A stretch of DNA of 64,000 bases, taken from positions 62,001 to 126,000 of the forward strand of contig NZ_FOFF01000018.1 in NCBI RefSeq assembly GCF_900110755.1. Reading direction: 5' to 3'. This DNA comes from Streptomyces sp. yr375 (lineage in GTDB: Bacteria > Actinomycetota > Actinomycetes > Streptomycetales > Streptomycetaceae). Shown here in pieces: positions 42,450 to 51,203 of this stretch; position 1 is the first letter of the stretch, and the number at the start of each line of letters is the position of its first letter. The position numbers and the translations under genes are program-made. The notes beneath the pieces are model-generated. The model did not search any database. It saw only the letters and a list, made by a program, of their open reading frames with translations, and was not told the DNA's origin.

Positions 42450-44075
42450 ATGGCGAAGATCCTGAAGTTCGACGAGGACGCCCGTCGCGCCCTCGAGCGC
42501 GGCGTCAACAAGCTTGCCGACACGGTCAAGGTGACGATCGGCCCCAAGGGCCGCAACGTCGTCATCGACAAGAAGTTCGGCGCACCCACCATCACCAACG
42601 ACGGCGTCACCATCGCCCGCGAGGTCGAGCTCGACGACCCGTACGAGAACCTCGGCGCGCAGCTCGTGAAGGAGGTGGCGACCAAGACCAACGACATCGC
42701 GGGTGACGGCACCACCACCGCCACGGTCCTGGCCCAGGCGCTCGTCCGCGAGGGCCTGAAGAACGTCGCCGCCGGCGCCTCCCCGGCCTCCCTGAAGAAG
42801 GGCATCGACGCCGCCGTCAAGGCGATCTCCGAGGAGCTGCTCGCCTCGGCCCGCCCGATCGACGACAAGGCCGACATCGCCGCCGTCGCCGCGCTGTCCG
42901 CGCAGGACACGCAGGTCGGCGAGCTCATCGCCGAGGCGATGGACAAGGTCGGCAAGGACGGTGTCATCACCGTCGAGGAGTCCAACACCTTCGGTCTGGA
43001 GCTGGACTTCACCGAGGGCATGGCCTTCGACAAGGGCTACCTGTCGCCGTACTTCGTGACGGACCAGGAGCGCATGGAGGCCGTCCTCGAGGACCCCTAC
43101 ATCCTCATCAACCAGGGCAAGATCTCCTCGATCTCCGACCTGCTGCCGCTGCTGGAGAAGGTCATCCAGACCAACTCCTCCAAGCCGCTGCTGATCATCG
43201 CCGAGGACCTGGAGGGCGAGGCGCTCTCCACCCTCGTCGTCAACAAGATCCGCGGCACCTTCAACGCGGTCGCCGTCAAGGCCCCGGGCTTCGGTGACCG
43301 TCGCAAGGCGATGCTGCAGGACCTGGCCGTCCTCACCGGCGCCACCGTCATCTCCGAAGAGGTCGGCCTCAAGCTCGACCAGGTCGGCGTCGACGTGCTC
43401 GGCTCCGCCCGCCGCGTCACCGTCACGAAGGACGACACCACGGTCGTCGACGGCTCCGGCAACCACGAGGACGTCGTCGGCCGCGTCAACCAGATCAAGG
43501 CCGAGATCGAGAACACGGACTCCGACTGGGACCGCGAGAAGCTCCAGGAGCGCCTCGCGAAGCTGGCCGGCGGCGTGTGCGTGATCAAGGTCGGCGCCGC
43601 CACCGAGGTGGAGCTGAAGGAGAAGAAGCACCGCCTCGAGGACGCCATCTCCGCGACCCGCGCCGCGGTCGAGGAGGGCATCGTCTCCGGCGGTGGCTCC
43701 GCGCTCGTCCACGCCGCCAAGGTGCTGGAGGGCGGCCTGGGCAAGACCGGCGACGAGGCCACCGGTGTCGCGGTCGTCCGCCGCGCCGTCGTCGAGCCGC
43801 TGCGCTGGATCGCCGAGAACGCCGGCCTGGAGGGCTACGTCATCACCTCCAAGGTCGCCGAGCTCGACAAGGGCCAGGGCTTCAACGCCGCCACCGGCGA
43901 GTACGGCGACCTGGTCAAGGCCGGCGTCATCGACCCGGTCAAGGTCACCCGCTCCGCCCTGGAGAACGCCGCCTCCATCGCCTCCCTCCTCCTGACGACC
44001 GAGACCCTGGTCGTCGAGAAGAAGGAAGAGGAAGAGCCGGCCGCCGGCGGCCACAGCCACGGCCACGCCCACTGA
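42450..44075 (+). CDS. groEL: 60 kDa chaperonin GroEL (GroEL1 type, His-rich tail)
   Basis: 541 residues, full length. The ATP-binding motif GDGTTTATVLAQALV and the C-terminal equatorial segments are present. The tail ends AAGGHSHGHAH, not the GGM repeat of stand-alone GroEL copies. A His-rich tail and linkage to groES mark the GroEL1 paralogue of actinobacteria, which usually have a second groEL elsewhere. Under CIRCE/HrcA control. Confidence 0.96.
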   Translation: MAKILKFDEDARRALERGVNKLADTVKVTIGPKGRNVVIDKKFGAPTITNDGVTIAREVELDDPYENLGAQLVKEVATKTNDIAGDGTTTATVLAQALVREGLKNVAAGASPASLKKGIDAAVKAISEELLASARPIDDKADIAAVAALSAQDTQVGELIAEAMDKVGKDGVITVEESNTFGLELDFTEGMAFDKGYLSPYFVTDQERMEAVLEDPYILINQGKISSISDLLPLLEKVIQTNSSKPLLIIAEDLEGEALSTLVVNKIRGTFNAVAVKAPGFGDRRKAMLQDLAVLTGATVISEEVGLKLDQVGVDVLGSARRVTVTKDDTTVVDGSGNHEDVVGRVNQIKAEIENTDSDWDREKLQERLAKLAGGVCVIKVGAATEVELKEKKHRLEDAISATRAAVEEGIVSGGGSALVHAAKVLEGGLGKTGDEATGVAVVRRAVVEPLRWIAENAGLEGYVITSKVAELDKGQGFNAATGEYGDLVKAGVIDPVKVTRSALENAASIASLLLTTETLVVEKKEEEEPAAGGHSHGHAH

Positions 44076-44097
44076 CGCGAGTCGGTAGACGGCAGTA

Positions 44098-44135
44098 CCG
44101 AAGGCTCGGCACCCGCGAGGGCACCGAGCCTTCGG
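44098..44135 (+). terminator. terminator after groEL
   Basis: A 12-bp perfect stem CCGAAGGCTCGG / CCGAGCCTTCGG lies 22 nt after the groEL stop, with a 14-nt loop that can extend pairing (CACC/GGGCA). No U run follows. Confidence 0.75.
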
Positions 44136-44325
44136 CGTACCACGGGTCAGATCAGAGGCGAGTCCCGGGGCGAAGGGGAGGAAGAGGAGACCACGCCGAT
44201 GGTCGCCGAGCTCACCGACGGTGTGGGGATCGCCGTCCCGCATCGGAACGGCCGCCGTTCTGCGCGTACGCCACTCACTTCCACTCGATGCTGGCACGGC
44301 AAGCCATTCAGGTCATGCGCGCTCC

Positions 44326-44700
44326 ATGATCCGTCGGGTGTCGGTGAATCCAGCAGAGCGCCACTACGCCCACGCGGCCCTTAGGCACTACAAGGACGCC
44401 ATTGTTCGGGCAACGACGACGGCGACCGCGCGGGCCGTTTCCGGCAACTCACCGGCGGCTGGCAGTCCGAGGCGGCTGGTCAAAGAGGCCGAGAGGTACG
44501 TGCCGAGTGACCCGCAGGACGACACCCTGGTGCGCACCGGCCCGCGTCATCCGGAAGATCCGGCCCTTCTCATCGAGGAGCTGATTTCCCTGGGCGTCAT
44601 GCGGCGCCGTCGTGACGGCCGTATCGACGTGCCTGACGTCTACCGCATCGCGTTCAACGTGGGCCGCAAGGGCGGGGTCCCCAGGAGGGTGGCCGGCTGA
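44326..44700 (+). pseudogene. remnant of a larger protein (C-terminal winged-helix-like part)
   Basis: From ATG 44326 the frame gives 124 residues. The last ~70 (DPALLIEELISLGVMRRRRDGRIDVPDVYRIAFNVGRKGGV, shown in part) look like the helix-turn-helix end of a larger ATPase or regulator. IDVPDVYRIAF and GRKGGV recall such C-termini in actinobacteria. The N-terminal part looks scrambled and has no convincing start. The region 44140-44838 has no other plausible intact gene; I read it as decayed accessory DNA at an island edge. Confidence 0.4.
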
Positions 44701-44838
44701 CGTCCGGGGGTTCGATCGGGACAGGGAACGAGTCGTCGTAGGTTCGGTGAGTAGACCGAAGCTGTTTGGTCGGCTGTGGAGGCACGGATCATCCGAACTC
44801 GCTCTGCCTACGCCATCACGGATACGGGAACGCGTTCC

Positions 44839-47022
44839 TCACACGTCGGACGGCCGGAGCGCGGCGGCCGTACTCGCGTCCGGCCAGAGGCGGTTGGCGC
44901 GGTCTGCGGTGTAGCGTGCGGCCAGGTTGTCCTGGATACGGCCGTGGCGGAACGCATAAACGGCTCCGGCCTGTCGCAGCACCCCACGCTGGTGGGCGTC
45001 GTCCAGAAAGGCCCGGACCCGCCAGGGCAGCTTGCCGGTCAAGGGCAGCCAGAAGCGGACGACAATAAGCCACCGACCCCAGGAGTGGGCCCCGACACCG
45101 AACGCGATTCCGACCGCGGGTCCGCACACGAGTCCGGCCACGGGGTCGGTCAATACTCCCGGAACCAGCCCGTAGGCGGTGCCGACGGTCACCGTCTGGA
45201 ACAGGGCGTACCGGCGGTTGGACCACAGGAGCGCCTGAGGTGTGACGACGGTGTCCAAACGGGTGGGCGCGAGCAGAGCGGCTCCCAGGGCGAAGGCCAG
45301 CCCGATGGCGAACCCGAGGCTCACCCAGACGCGGTACGACCCGGTGGGCGCGGGCAGACGGGCGAGCAGGCAGACGCTGCCGACCGCGAGTCCGCCCGCG
45401 CTGCCACCGACCATTGCTAGCCCGACCTCCCGCCGCAGGGGGCGTACCTCGGCATCCGGGTCCTTGAGCCGTGCCAAACCGGAAAGCAGTCCGCCCAGAC
45501 CGCTTGCCGTTCCGCCGGCGAGGGCCAGCGAGAGCCAGCCCCATTCCTGCACCATCGGATGCCCGATCAGTGCGACGGCGAGACCTCCGATCGGTCCGAC
45601 AGCCAGTTGAGTCAGGACATGCCGTGCCCGGCCCGACACGCGGAGCGCCATCCGTGCCGGGACGGGACTTCGGGACCGTCCGGTCAGGGTGCCTAGCAAC
45701 AGCAGCAGTGCCGCGACTCCCGCGGTCCCGCCGCTGGTTCCGAAGGTCAGCCAGCCCGTGACCGCTCCGAGCAGTGCCGCCGGGACGGCGAAGGCAAGGC
45801 TTCGCTGAGCTTTGGGCACGGCGTCGGCCAGGTCCCACCATGCGATGTCCCTACGGCCCGGTCGCTGGGCGAGATAGCCGAGCCAGCGCATGGCGTTCTC
45901 GGTACGCCATGCGCCGCGACGTTCGTAGACAGCGGGAACGAATCGGTCCAGCAGGTGGTTCTCGACTGCTGACGAGGTGGGGAACTGTCTGGTGTCGAAC
46001 AGGATCTCGGGGTTCTGCCCACCGTCGCTGTAGATGCTCCGGGCGAGGCCGACCATCAGCGGGGTGGAGAGCGCCTGTTCGACGGGGTTGGCCACGAGGC
46101 CGTCGTTGGCTTCCGAGCGGGCGGCGAACAACGAGGCCCAGTGGGTGGCCGAGGACTCGGTCTGGGCTGTCCTCGGCAGATAGAGACGGAGGTCGTCCGG
46201 TGTGAGAGGCGTCAGGACGATGACAGCGGCACGAGCCAGCGTGCGGCTCCCACGCACGGTTCGGGCGTAGGCATCGGTGGTGCTGGTGATCACCAGCGGC
46301 ATCGACGTTTCACTCAACTCCTTCAGGGCGTCCTTGTACAGGCCGGGCGAGATCTCGTCGAAGCCGTCGAGGACAGGGAGGATCCATCCCTCGTCAACGA
46401 GAGCCTCGGCCAGCCGCACCCCGCCGGGGCCGGTGGCGTCCATGTTGTAAGCCTGAGCAAGGGACGCGACGAGGAAGTCCCTCAGCGCTGTGTCGGGGTC
46501 CCAGTCATGCAGACGGAAGACGATGGGAACAGGGTCCTGTTCAGGTCGCCGGGAGTCGAGCAGCATCAGGGCCAGCCGCTGGGCCACCACCGATTTACCC
46601 GAGCCGCGTTCCCCGAGAATGACCAGTCTGCCGCTCGTGCGTCGGTAGACGTCCTCGATGGCGTCGAGTCGCCCGGCTAACTCCAGTTGCTGAGGAACGG
46701 CCTCGCCGAGCCCTGTACCGACGATGTTGGCCTGCTGCGCGACGAGATCGCAGGGTGCGGCGGTGAAACGTAACTGGATGGGCGGAGGAGTCGAGACTCT
46801 GCGCAGTTGTTCTTGTTCCGTGCCGTCCCGGTACGCCTGACGGGCCACTACTTCGGCCGCTTTGCGCAGCCAGTCCTCCAGCGACTCCGGTGCGGGAGCG
46901 CCTAAGTGTTGGACCTGCTTGGCGATGAAGAGAATTCCGGAGTTGGCCACGCCGGACTCGGTCTCGGCCGGGCCGGTGTGCGATACACGCCAAGGCGTCT
47001 TTCCAGGGCGTCGTCCTGCCAT
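44839..47022 (-). CDS. NACHT-domain STAND NTPase with multi-helix membrane region
   Basis: 727 residues from ATG 47022 behind GAGGAG. Residues 16-30 (TGPAETESGVANSGI) match a motif repeated in the upstream small protein. A linker leads to the NACHT NTPase: Walker A GERGSGKS (137-144), Walker B WILPVLDGFDEI (about 213-224), and a helical NACHT-associated part to ~400. Residues ~408-660 hold about eight hydrophobic helices. The C-terminus (WRVRAFLDDAHQRGVLRQAG, then VYAFRHGRIQD) is a winged-helix-like end I recall in streptomycete NACHT proteins. A probable NLR-type sensor in conflict or cell-death signalling. Codons are less GC-biased than in the flanks. Confidence 0.87.
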   Translation of the reverse strand: MAGRRPGKTPWRVSHTGPAETESGVANSGILFIAKQVQHLGAPAPESLEDWLRKAAEVVARQAYRDGTEQEQLRRVSTPPPIQLRFTAAPCDLVAQQANIVGTGLGEAVPQQLELAGRLDAIEDVYRRTSGRLVILGERGSGKSVVAQRLALMLLDSRRPEQDPVPIVFRLHDWDPDTALRDFLVASLAQAYNMDATGPGGVRLAEALVDEGWILPVLDGFDEISPGLYKDALKELSETSMPLVITSTTDAYARTVRGSRTLARAAVIVLTPLTPDDLRLYLPRTAQTESSATHWASLFAARSEANDGLVANPVEQALSTPLMVGLARSIYSDGGQNPEILFDTRQFPTSSAVENHLLDRFVPAVYERRGAWRTENAMRWLGYLAQRPGRRDIAWWDLADAVPKAQRSLAFAVPAALLGAVTGWLTFGTSGGTAGVAALLLLLGTLTGRSRSPVPARMALRVSGRARHVLTQLAVGPIGGLAVALIGHPMVQEWGWLSLALAGGTASGLGGLLSGLARLKDPDAEVRPLRREVGLAMVGGSAGGLAVGSVCLLARLPAPTGSYRVWVSLGFAIGLAFALGAALLAPTRLDTVVTPQALLWSNRRYALFQTVTVGTAYGLVPGVLTDPVAGLVCGPAVGIAFGVGAHSWGRWLIVVRFWLPLTGKLPWRVRAFLDDAHQRGVLRQAGAVYAFRHGRIQDNLAARYTADRANRLWPDASTAAALRPSDV

Positions 47023-47034
47023 CGAGAGTGCTCC

Positions 47035-47379
47035 TCAGAAGTCGTCGCTGACGCCGGTGTTCGCCTTGCCTCCGTGGCTACTGGCGTCCCCGGTGTCCTC
47101 GGCCTCACCTCCGGTTCGGGATGCGACGCCGGTGTTCGCCCTGCCACCGTCGGTGGTGACGGCCCTGCCCGTACGCACGGCCCGTCGGGCGGCACCGGTT
47201 GCGTTTGTGGCGGGACTACCGAGCAGGGCGACGAGCAGCCCCGCGATTCCGGTGACGCACCCGATGACGCTTGCCACCTGCCCGGCGGTGTCGAGGTCCG
47301 CCAGCACCCAGCTCGCGACCGTCGCCACGACGAGCACCAGACAACCGGTGATGACGGCACTTCTCTTCCATCCCTGCAT
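47035..47379 (-). CDS. two-helix membrane protein with C-terminal NACHT-matching repeats
   Basis: 114 residues from ATG 47379, 9 nt after GGAGG. Two transmembrane helices (about 8-27 and 33-53) form a hairpin. The Gly/Thr/Arg-rich C-terminal half holds two units: TGRAVTTDGGRANTGV (70-85) and TGDASSHGGKANTGV (96-110). The second fits TGxA-x4-GxAN[ST]G[VI] exactly, as does the NACHT N-terminus. Twelve nt separate its stop from the NACHT start, and the stop overlaps that gene's ribosome-binding site. Inferred role: membrane-active effector switched by amyloid-like templating from the NACHT protein. Confidence 0.7.
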   Translation of the reverse strand: MQGWKRSAVITGCLVLVVATVASWVLADLDTAGQVASVIGCVTGIAGLLVALLGSPATNATGAARRAVRTGRAVTTDGGRANTGVASRTGGEAEDTGDASSHGGKANTGVSDDF

Positions 47380-47636
47380 GAACACCATCCTCCAGCGTGC
47401 GGAACCTGCTGATCCGGGCCTTGGATGGACGAACACAACGAAGTCACCTACGACTGCTGGATCGGTGATCCGTACGACAACAGGGTGGGGTCGATCGATC
47501 ACGCCAGGTACCGCCAGCCGTTCGGCCCCTGCGCAGGAAAGGCGGGAAGGCCCACGTGAAGCTGACGGCCGCGACGCCGGCGAGGACGGCCGCCGCGGGC
47601 CATGTCACTTGTCCCGAGACACCCAGCTCCGGAAGC

Positions 47637-47665
47637 AGCCCCCGTTCCGACAAGGAACGGGGGCT
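47637..47665 (-). terminator. terminator of the ester-cyclase-like gene
   Basis: A perfect 12-bp stem (AGCCCCCGTTCC / GGAACGGGGGCT) with a 5-nt loop lies 33 nt past the stop at 47699 on the minus strand. The rest of the 319-nt gap (47380-47698) should hold the promoter of the two-helix/NACHT operon, but I see no clear hexamers. Confidence 0.8.
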
Positions 47666-47698
47666 TCTCCCCTTGCGGGCGGTCTGTGCGTCCCTGCT

Positions 47699-48406
47699 TC
47701 AGATCTCCAGCGCGTCCAACGCCCCCAACTGCCCCATCAGCCCGAGTCGGTCGTACTCCCACCAGGCCTCGGCGATCTTCCCGTCCGCCGTGCAGCGGTG
47801 GATCGTCGTCCCGGTCATGGTCACGTTCCGGCCGGTCGCCGGGATCCCCATGAAGTCGCCCTTGTGGGTGCCGTTCCAGGTCCACCGGGTGCACACGCGG
47901 TCGTCCTGGCAGATCTGGTCCTCGATCCGGAACGCGAAGTCGAAGCCGGCCCGCCACATCTCGACCTCGCGCCGCATCGCGTCCATGCCCATGGTGTCCT
48001 GCTCGTTGGACGGATCATGGTCGTGGTAGTCCTGGGCGATCAGCCCGTCGAGCGGCGGCAGTTCGCCGTGCATGGCGATCGCGTCGAAGAACCGCCGCGC
48101 GGTGCTCGCGTACAGCGTGTCGTCGCGTACGACGTCGAGATCGGTGAAGGTCGGCATCTCGTCGCACAGCGCCACCAGTTCCTGGAAGACCTTGCCGGTC
48201 TCCGGAAGGTTCGAGTTCCGCATCGCCTCCTCGTACGACGGGAACTCCACGATCTCGATGAAGTGCGAGGCGTCGGAACGGTCCTTGCCGACCACCGCGT
48301 GCGTCGCCGTCCGCTTCCCCTTGGTCTGTTCGACCCATGTGTCCATCAGCCGGTCCATCTCGTCGAACCGGTTGGTCCTGCAGTCGATGAGCTGTACGAA
48401 CGTCAT
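47699..48406 (-). CDS. SnoaL-like ester cyclase family protein with N-terminal ABM-like domain
   Basis: 235 residues from ATG 48406 with GGAGG upstream. The N-terminal ~95 residues (MTFVQLIDCRTNRFDEMDRL; HFIEIVEFPSYEEAMRNS) resemble a ferredoxin-like antibiotic-monooxygenase domain. Residues ~100-235 are a SnoaL/NTF2-like fold (DAIAMHGELPP; DYHDHDPSNEQDTMG; RWTWNGTHKGDFMGIPATGR; EYDRLGLMGQLGAL). The two-domain form is common in Streptomyces; its substrate is unknown. Confidence 0.8.
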   Translation of the reverse strand: MTFVQLIDCRTNRFDEMDRLMDTWVEQTKGKRTATHAVVGKDRSDASHFIEIVEFPSYEEAMRNSNLPETGKVFQELVALCDEMPTFTDLDVVRDDTLYASTARRFFDAIAMHGELPPLDGLIAQDYHDHDPSNEQDTMGMDAMRREVEMWRAGFDFAFRIEDQICQDDRVCTRWTWNGTHKGDFMGIPATGRNVTMTGTTIHRCTADGKIAEAWWEYDRLGLMGQLGALDALEI

Positions 48407-48495
48407 GACGCCGCCTCCGGCCCCCCTGGGTCCGGTCCCCGTCACGCCCATCCTCCCACCGGAGCGCCGACGTCACCTGCCCACCGCCAGAACGC

Positions 48496-49269
48496 TCACC
48501 GCGGCCCGTACTTGCGCCCCGTCTTCGAGCTGATCCCGCCCAGCAGCGCCCGCGGCATCACCTTCACCACCCCCATCAGCGCCTTGTAGCGCGGGTCGGG
48601 GATCGACAGCGACCGCCCGCGCGCCAGATCCTCCAGCGCCGCCGCGACCAGTTTGTCCGCGTCCAGCCACAGCCACCCCGGGATGTTGTCCGTGCCCATC
48701 CCGGCCCGCTCGTGGAACTCCGTGCGCACGAACCCCGGGCACAGCGCCATCAGCCGCACCCCGGTGCCCGCCAGGTCCTTCGCAGCGCCCTGCGTGAACT
48801 GCACGACCCACGCCTTGGACGCCCCGTACGTCCCACGCGGCACGAACGCCGCCACCGACGCCACGTTGACGACGCCCCCGCGCCCGCGCGCCCGCATCGA
48901 CGTCGCCGCAGCGGACGTCAGCCGCAGCACGGCCTCGCAGTGCACCTTGAGCATCTTCAGCTCGTCGGCCATGGACACGTCGAGGTAGCGGCCCTTGTTG
49001 CCGAAGCCGGCGTTGTTGATCAACAGGTCGACGGGGTTCTTGCGGTCGCCGAGCCGGGCGGTCACCGTCTCGATGCCGTCGTCCGTCGCGAGGTCGGCCG
49101 TCAGCACCTCGGCCTCGATGCCGTGCCGGTCGTGCAACTCGGTCGCCTGCTCGTGCAGCCGCTTGGTGTCCCGTGCCACGAGGACGAGATCGTGCCCGTC
49201 CGCCGCCAGTCTGCGCGCGAACGCGGCACCGATGCCCGCGGTCGAACCCGTAATGAGAGCCGTTGTCAT
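48496..49269 (-). CDS. short-chain dehydrogenase/reductase
   Basis: 257 residues. Classical SDR: cofactor motif TGSTAGIGAAFA, NNAGFG, catalytic Ser in NVASVAAFVP and YGASK (Y-x3-K). The Arg at VARDTKR suggests NADP(H). The substrate is unknown. It lies 89 nt upstream of the ester-cyclase-like gene on the same strand and is divergent from a LysR gene, which may regulate it. Confidence 0.9.
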   Translation of the reverse strand: MTTALITGSTAGIGAAFARRLAADGHDLVLVARDTKRLHEQATELHDRHGIEAEVLTADLATDDGIETVTARLGDRKNPVDLLINNAGFGNKGRYLDVSMADELKMLKVHCEAVLRLTSAAATSMRARGRGGVVNVASVAAFVPRGTYGASKAWVVQFTQGAAKDLAGTGVRLMALCPGFVRTEFHERAGMGTDNIPGWLWLDADKLVAAALEDLARGRSLSIPDPRYKALMGVVKVMPRALLGGISSKTGRKYGPR

Positions 49270-49543
49270 GGCAGAAGGTTAGTGACCCGGAGTCCATGCG
49301 TCCGCTCCCTGCACGCGCCCTCCCAAAGATGAAGAAACAGTGAGCACCCCGGCCCGCACCCCGGACCCGACCCCGCACGTCACCCCATCCATCACCCCGT
49401 ACGTGACCCCGTAGGCCACCCCAGACTTCGCCCCTGATCTCACCCGGACCCCTCCCCTTACCTCCCCACCTCCCCCGGACTTCGCCTAAAAGTGCCGCCG
49501 CACTATTCGCGCCCCCACCCAAGCCTCACTTATGCTCACCGGC

Positions 49544-50455
49544 ATGATCGAGGCCCGTCATCTCCGCGTTCTGCGTGCTGTGGCCGTCACCGGATCCTTC
49601 TCGGCGGCCGGGCGCGAGCTGGGCTGCACCCAGCCGGCCGTCAGCCAGCAGATGAAGGCCCTGGAGGCGTCCGTCGGCACGCCCCTGCTGGTCCGCGGCG
49701 GACGCGCGATGCGGCTGACCCAGGCGGGCGAGGCCCTCGTCCGGCACGCGGCCGGCATCCTCGCCGGGCTGACCGCCGCCGAGGAGGAGGTCGCCGCCAT
49801 CGCGGGCCTACGGGCCGGCCGGGTCCGCCTGGTCTCCTTCCCCAGCGGCAGCTCCACCCTCGTCCCCACCGCCCTCGCCGCCCTGCGCGCCGCCCACCCC
49901 GGCACCCGGGTCTCCCTGGAGGAGGCCGAACCGCCGCGCTCCGTCGAACTGCTCCGCGAGGGCGACTGCGACATCGCCCTCGCGTTCCGCTACGCGCGCG
50001 TGCCGGGCGGCGCCCCGGCCGCCGAGGAGTGGGACGACCTCGTCGTACGGCCCCTGCTGACGGACCGCCTCGTCGCCCTCGTACCGGAGCGGCACCGGCT
50101 GGCCGGCGCGCCGGCCGTGGCCATCGGCGACCTCGCCGCCGAGCCGTGGATCGCCGGCTGCCCGCGCTGCCGCGGCCAACTGGTCCAGGTGTGCGAGAGC
50201 GCGGGCTTCACACCACGCATCGACTTCGCGACCGACGACTACCCGGCGGTGGTCGGCCTGGTGGGCGCCGGCCTCGGCGTCGCCGTCCTGCCCCAGCTCG
50301 CGATCGACTCCGTACGACCCCGTGGCGCCCGCGCGGTGACGCTGGAACCGGCGGTGCGGCGGGAGATCGTCGCCCTCACCCTGCCCGACCTGGCCCAGGT
50401 GCCGGCGGTGGCGGCCACGCTGGAGCAGTTGGGCCAGGCGGCGGCGCGCCAGTAG
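49544..50455 (+). CDS. LysR family transcriptional regulator
   Basis: 303 residues from ATG 49544 (MIEARHLRVLRAVAVTGSFS); ATG 49532 is an alternative. The N-terminal winged HTH has SAAGRELGCTQPAVSQQMKALE; the substrate-binding domain follows (about 90-300). A TATGCT at 49531-49536 could be a -10 giving a leaderless mRNA. The 273-nt upstream gap is a degenerate CACCCC-rich stretch without a clear LysR box. The natural target is the divergent SDR. Confidence 0.88.
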   Translation: MIEARHLRVLRAVAVTGSFSAAGRELGCTQPAVSQQMKALEASVGTPLLVRGGRAMRLTQAGEALVRHAAGILAGLTAAEEEVAAIAGLRAGRVRLVSFPSGSSTLVPTALAALRAAHPGTRVSLEEAEPPRSVELLREGDCDIALAFRYARVPGGAPAAEEWDDLVVRPLLTDRLVALVPERHRLAGAPAVAIGDLAAEPWIAGCPRCRGQLVQVCESAGFTPRIDFATDDYPAVVGLVGAGLGVAVLPQLAIDSVRPRGARAVTLEPAVRREIVALTLPDLAQVPAVAATLEQLGQAAARQ

Positions 50456-50494
50456 GAAGCGTCAGGAAGCGCGAGAAAACGGAGAAACGTTCCT

Positions 50495-50824
50495 TCATGT
50501 GTTCGAAGCGGCGTCTCTCGCGCCCGACGACGCCGTCACGAGGCGGTTGCGCGCCCGCCCCATGAGCTCCTCGCGCTCGTCCTCGGTCAGCCCGCCCCAC
50601 ACGCCGTACGGCTCGCGTACGGCCAGTGCGTGCGCCGCGCACTGCGCGCGGACCGGGCACCTCATGCAGACCTCCTTGGCCGAGTTCTCTCGAGCGCTCC
50701 GAGCCGCCCCGCGCTCACCCTCTGGATGGAAGAAGAGCGAACTGTCCACCCCGCGGCAGGCAGCCAGGAGCTGCCAGTCCCACAGGTCCGCGTTCGGTCC
50801 GGGAAGGCGGGAGAAATCTGCCAT
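50495..50824 (-). CDS. whiD: WhiB-like iron-sulphur regulator WhiD
   Basis: 109 residues from ATG 50824. The four [4Fe-4S] cysteines are C23, C53, C56 and C62. The WhiB-like G(V/I)WGG turn (YGVWGGLTEDER) is present, with a C-terminal basic region. The N-terminus MADFSRLPGPNADLWDW and its position next to bldM identify WhiD, needed for late sporulation in Streptomyces. WhiB-like proteins act by binding region 4 of the principal sigma factor. Convergent with the LysR gene. Confidence 0.9.
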   Translation of the reverse strand: MADFSRLPGPNADLWDWQLLAACRGVDSSLFFHPEGERGAARSARENSAKEVCMRCPVRAQCAAHALAVREPYGVWGGLTEDEREELMGRARNRLVTASSGARDAASNT

Positions 50825-51052
50825 TGCGTGACCCCTTGTAGCCGTTCTGAGCGGATACGGTGCCCACGACCGTACAACTACGATCTAAGGAGATGAAAAT
50901 ATGACTCATTGCGAATCTAGCCTCAGACACCAGCAAAAGGGAAGAAATAGGGCTGAATGGGGCATGGGTTGTGATGAAAGCTTGAGGGTCTGTGTGGCTG
51001 ACTCCTCTGTGTCCGTGCCCTCACGTAGAGTGCCGAAGAATGCATGCGGCCC

Positions 51053-51080
51053 CGTAACTCTTTCGAGTGACCGTCGTTGA
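51053..51080 (+). promoter_or_regulatory. sigma-BldN promoter of bldM
   Basis: CGTAAC (51053-51058), exactly 16 nt, CGTTGA (51075-51080). This matches the sigma-BldN consensus, and bldM is an established sigma-BldN target. It lies 123 nt before the bldM start. The rest of the 379-nt whiD-bldM gap holds the divergent whiD promoter region, which I could not resolve. Confidence 0.88.
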
Positions 51081-51203
51081 GAGTGCGGTGGCGGTTGGAA
51101 ACACAAAACGCTCGGGCAGGCGTCCGAGAGGTCGACCGCACAGGTGACGATTCGTAACAGCCTGGAGGCACAAGGTGACGCGCATCAGCTGCGGAGGGCG
51201 GCC

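Noticed and set aside
44766..45420. Plus-strand ORFs opposite the NACHT 3' end
   Set aside because: They are antisense shadows of the NACHT gene without ribosome-binding sites.
44839..47379. Toxin-antitoxin pair
   Set aside because: Gene sizes, NACHT architecture and shared motifs fit an NLR-effector pair better; no antitoxin-like protein is present.
47444..47653. 69-residue ORF with one hydrophobic segment on the minus strand
   Set aside because: It would start at a TTG inside a terminator hairpin, has no ribosome-binding site, and its C-terminus is noise. It may be a fossil.
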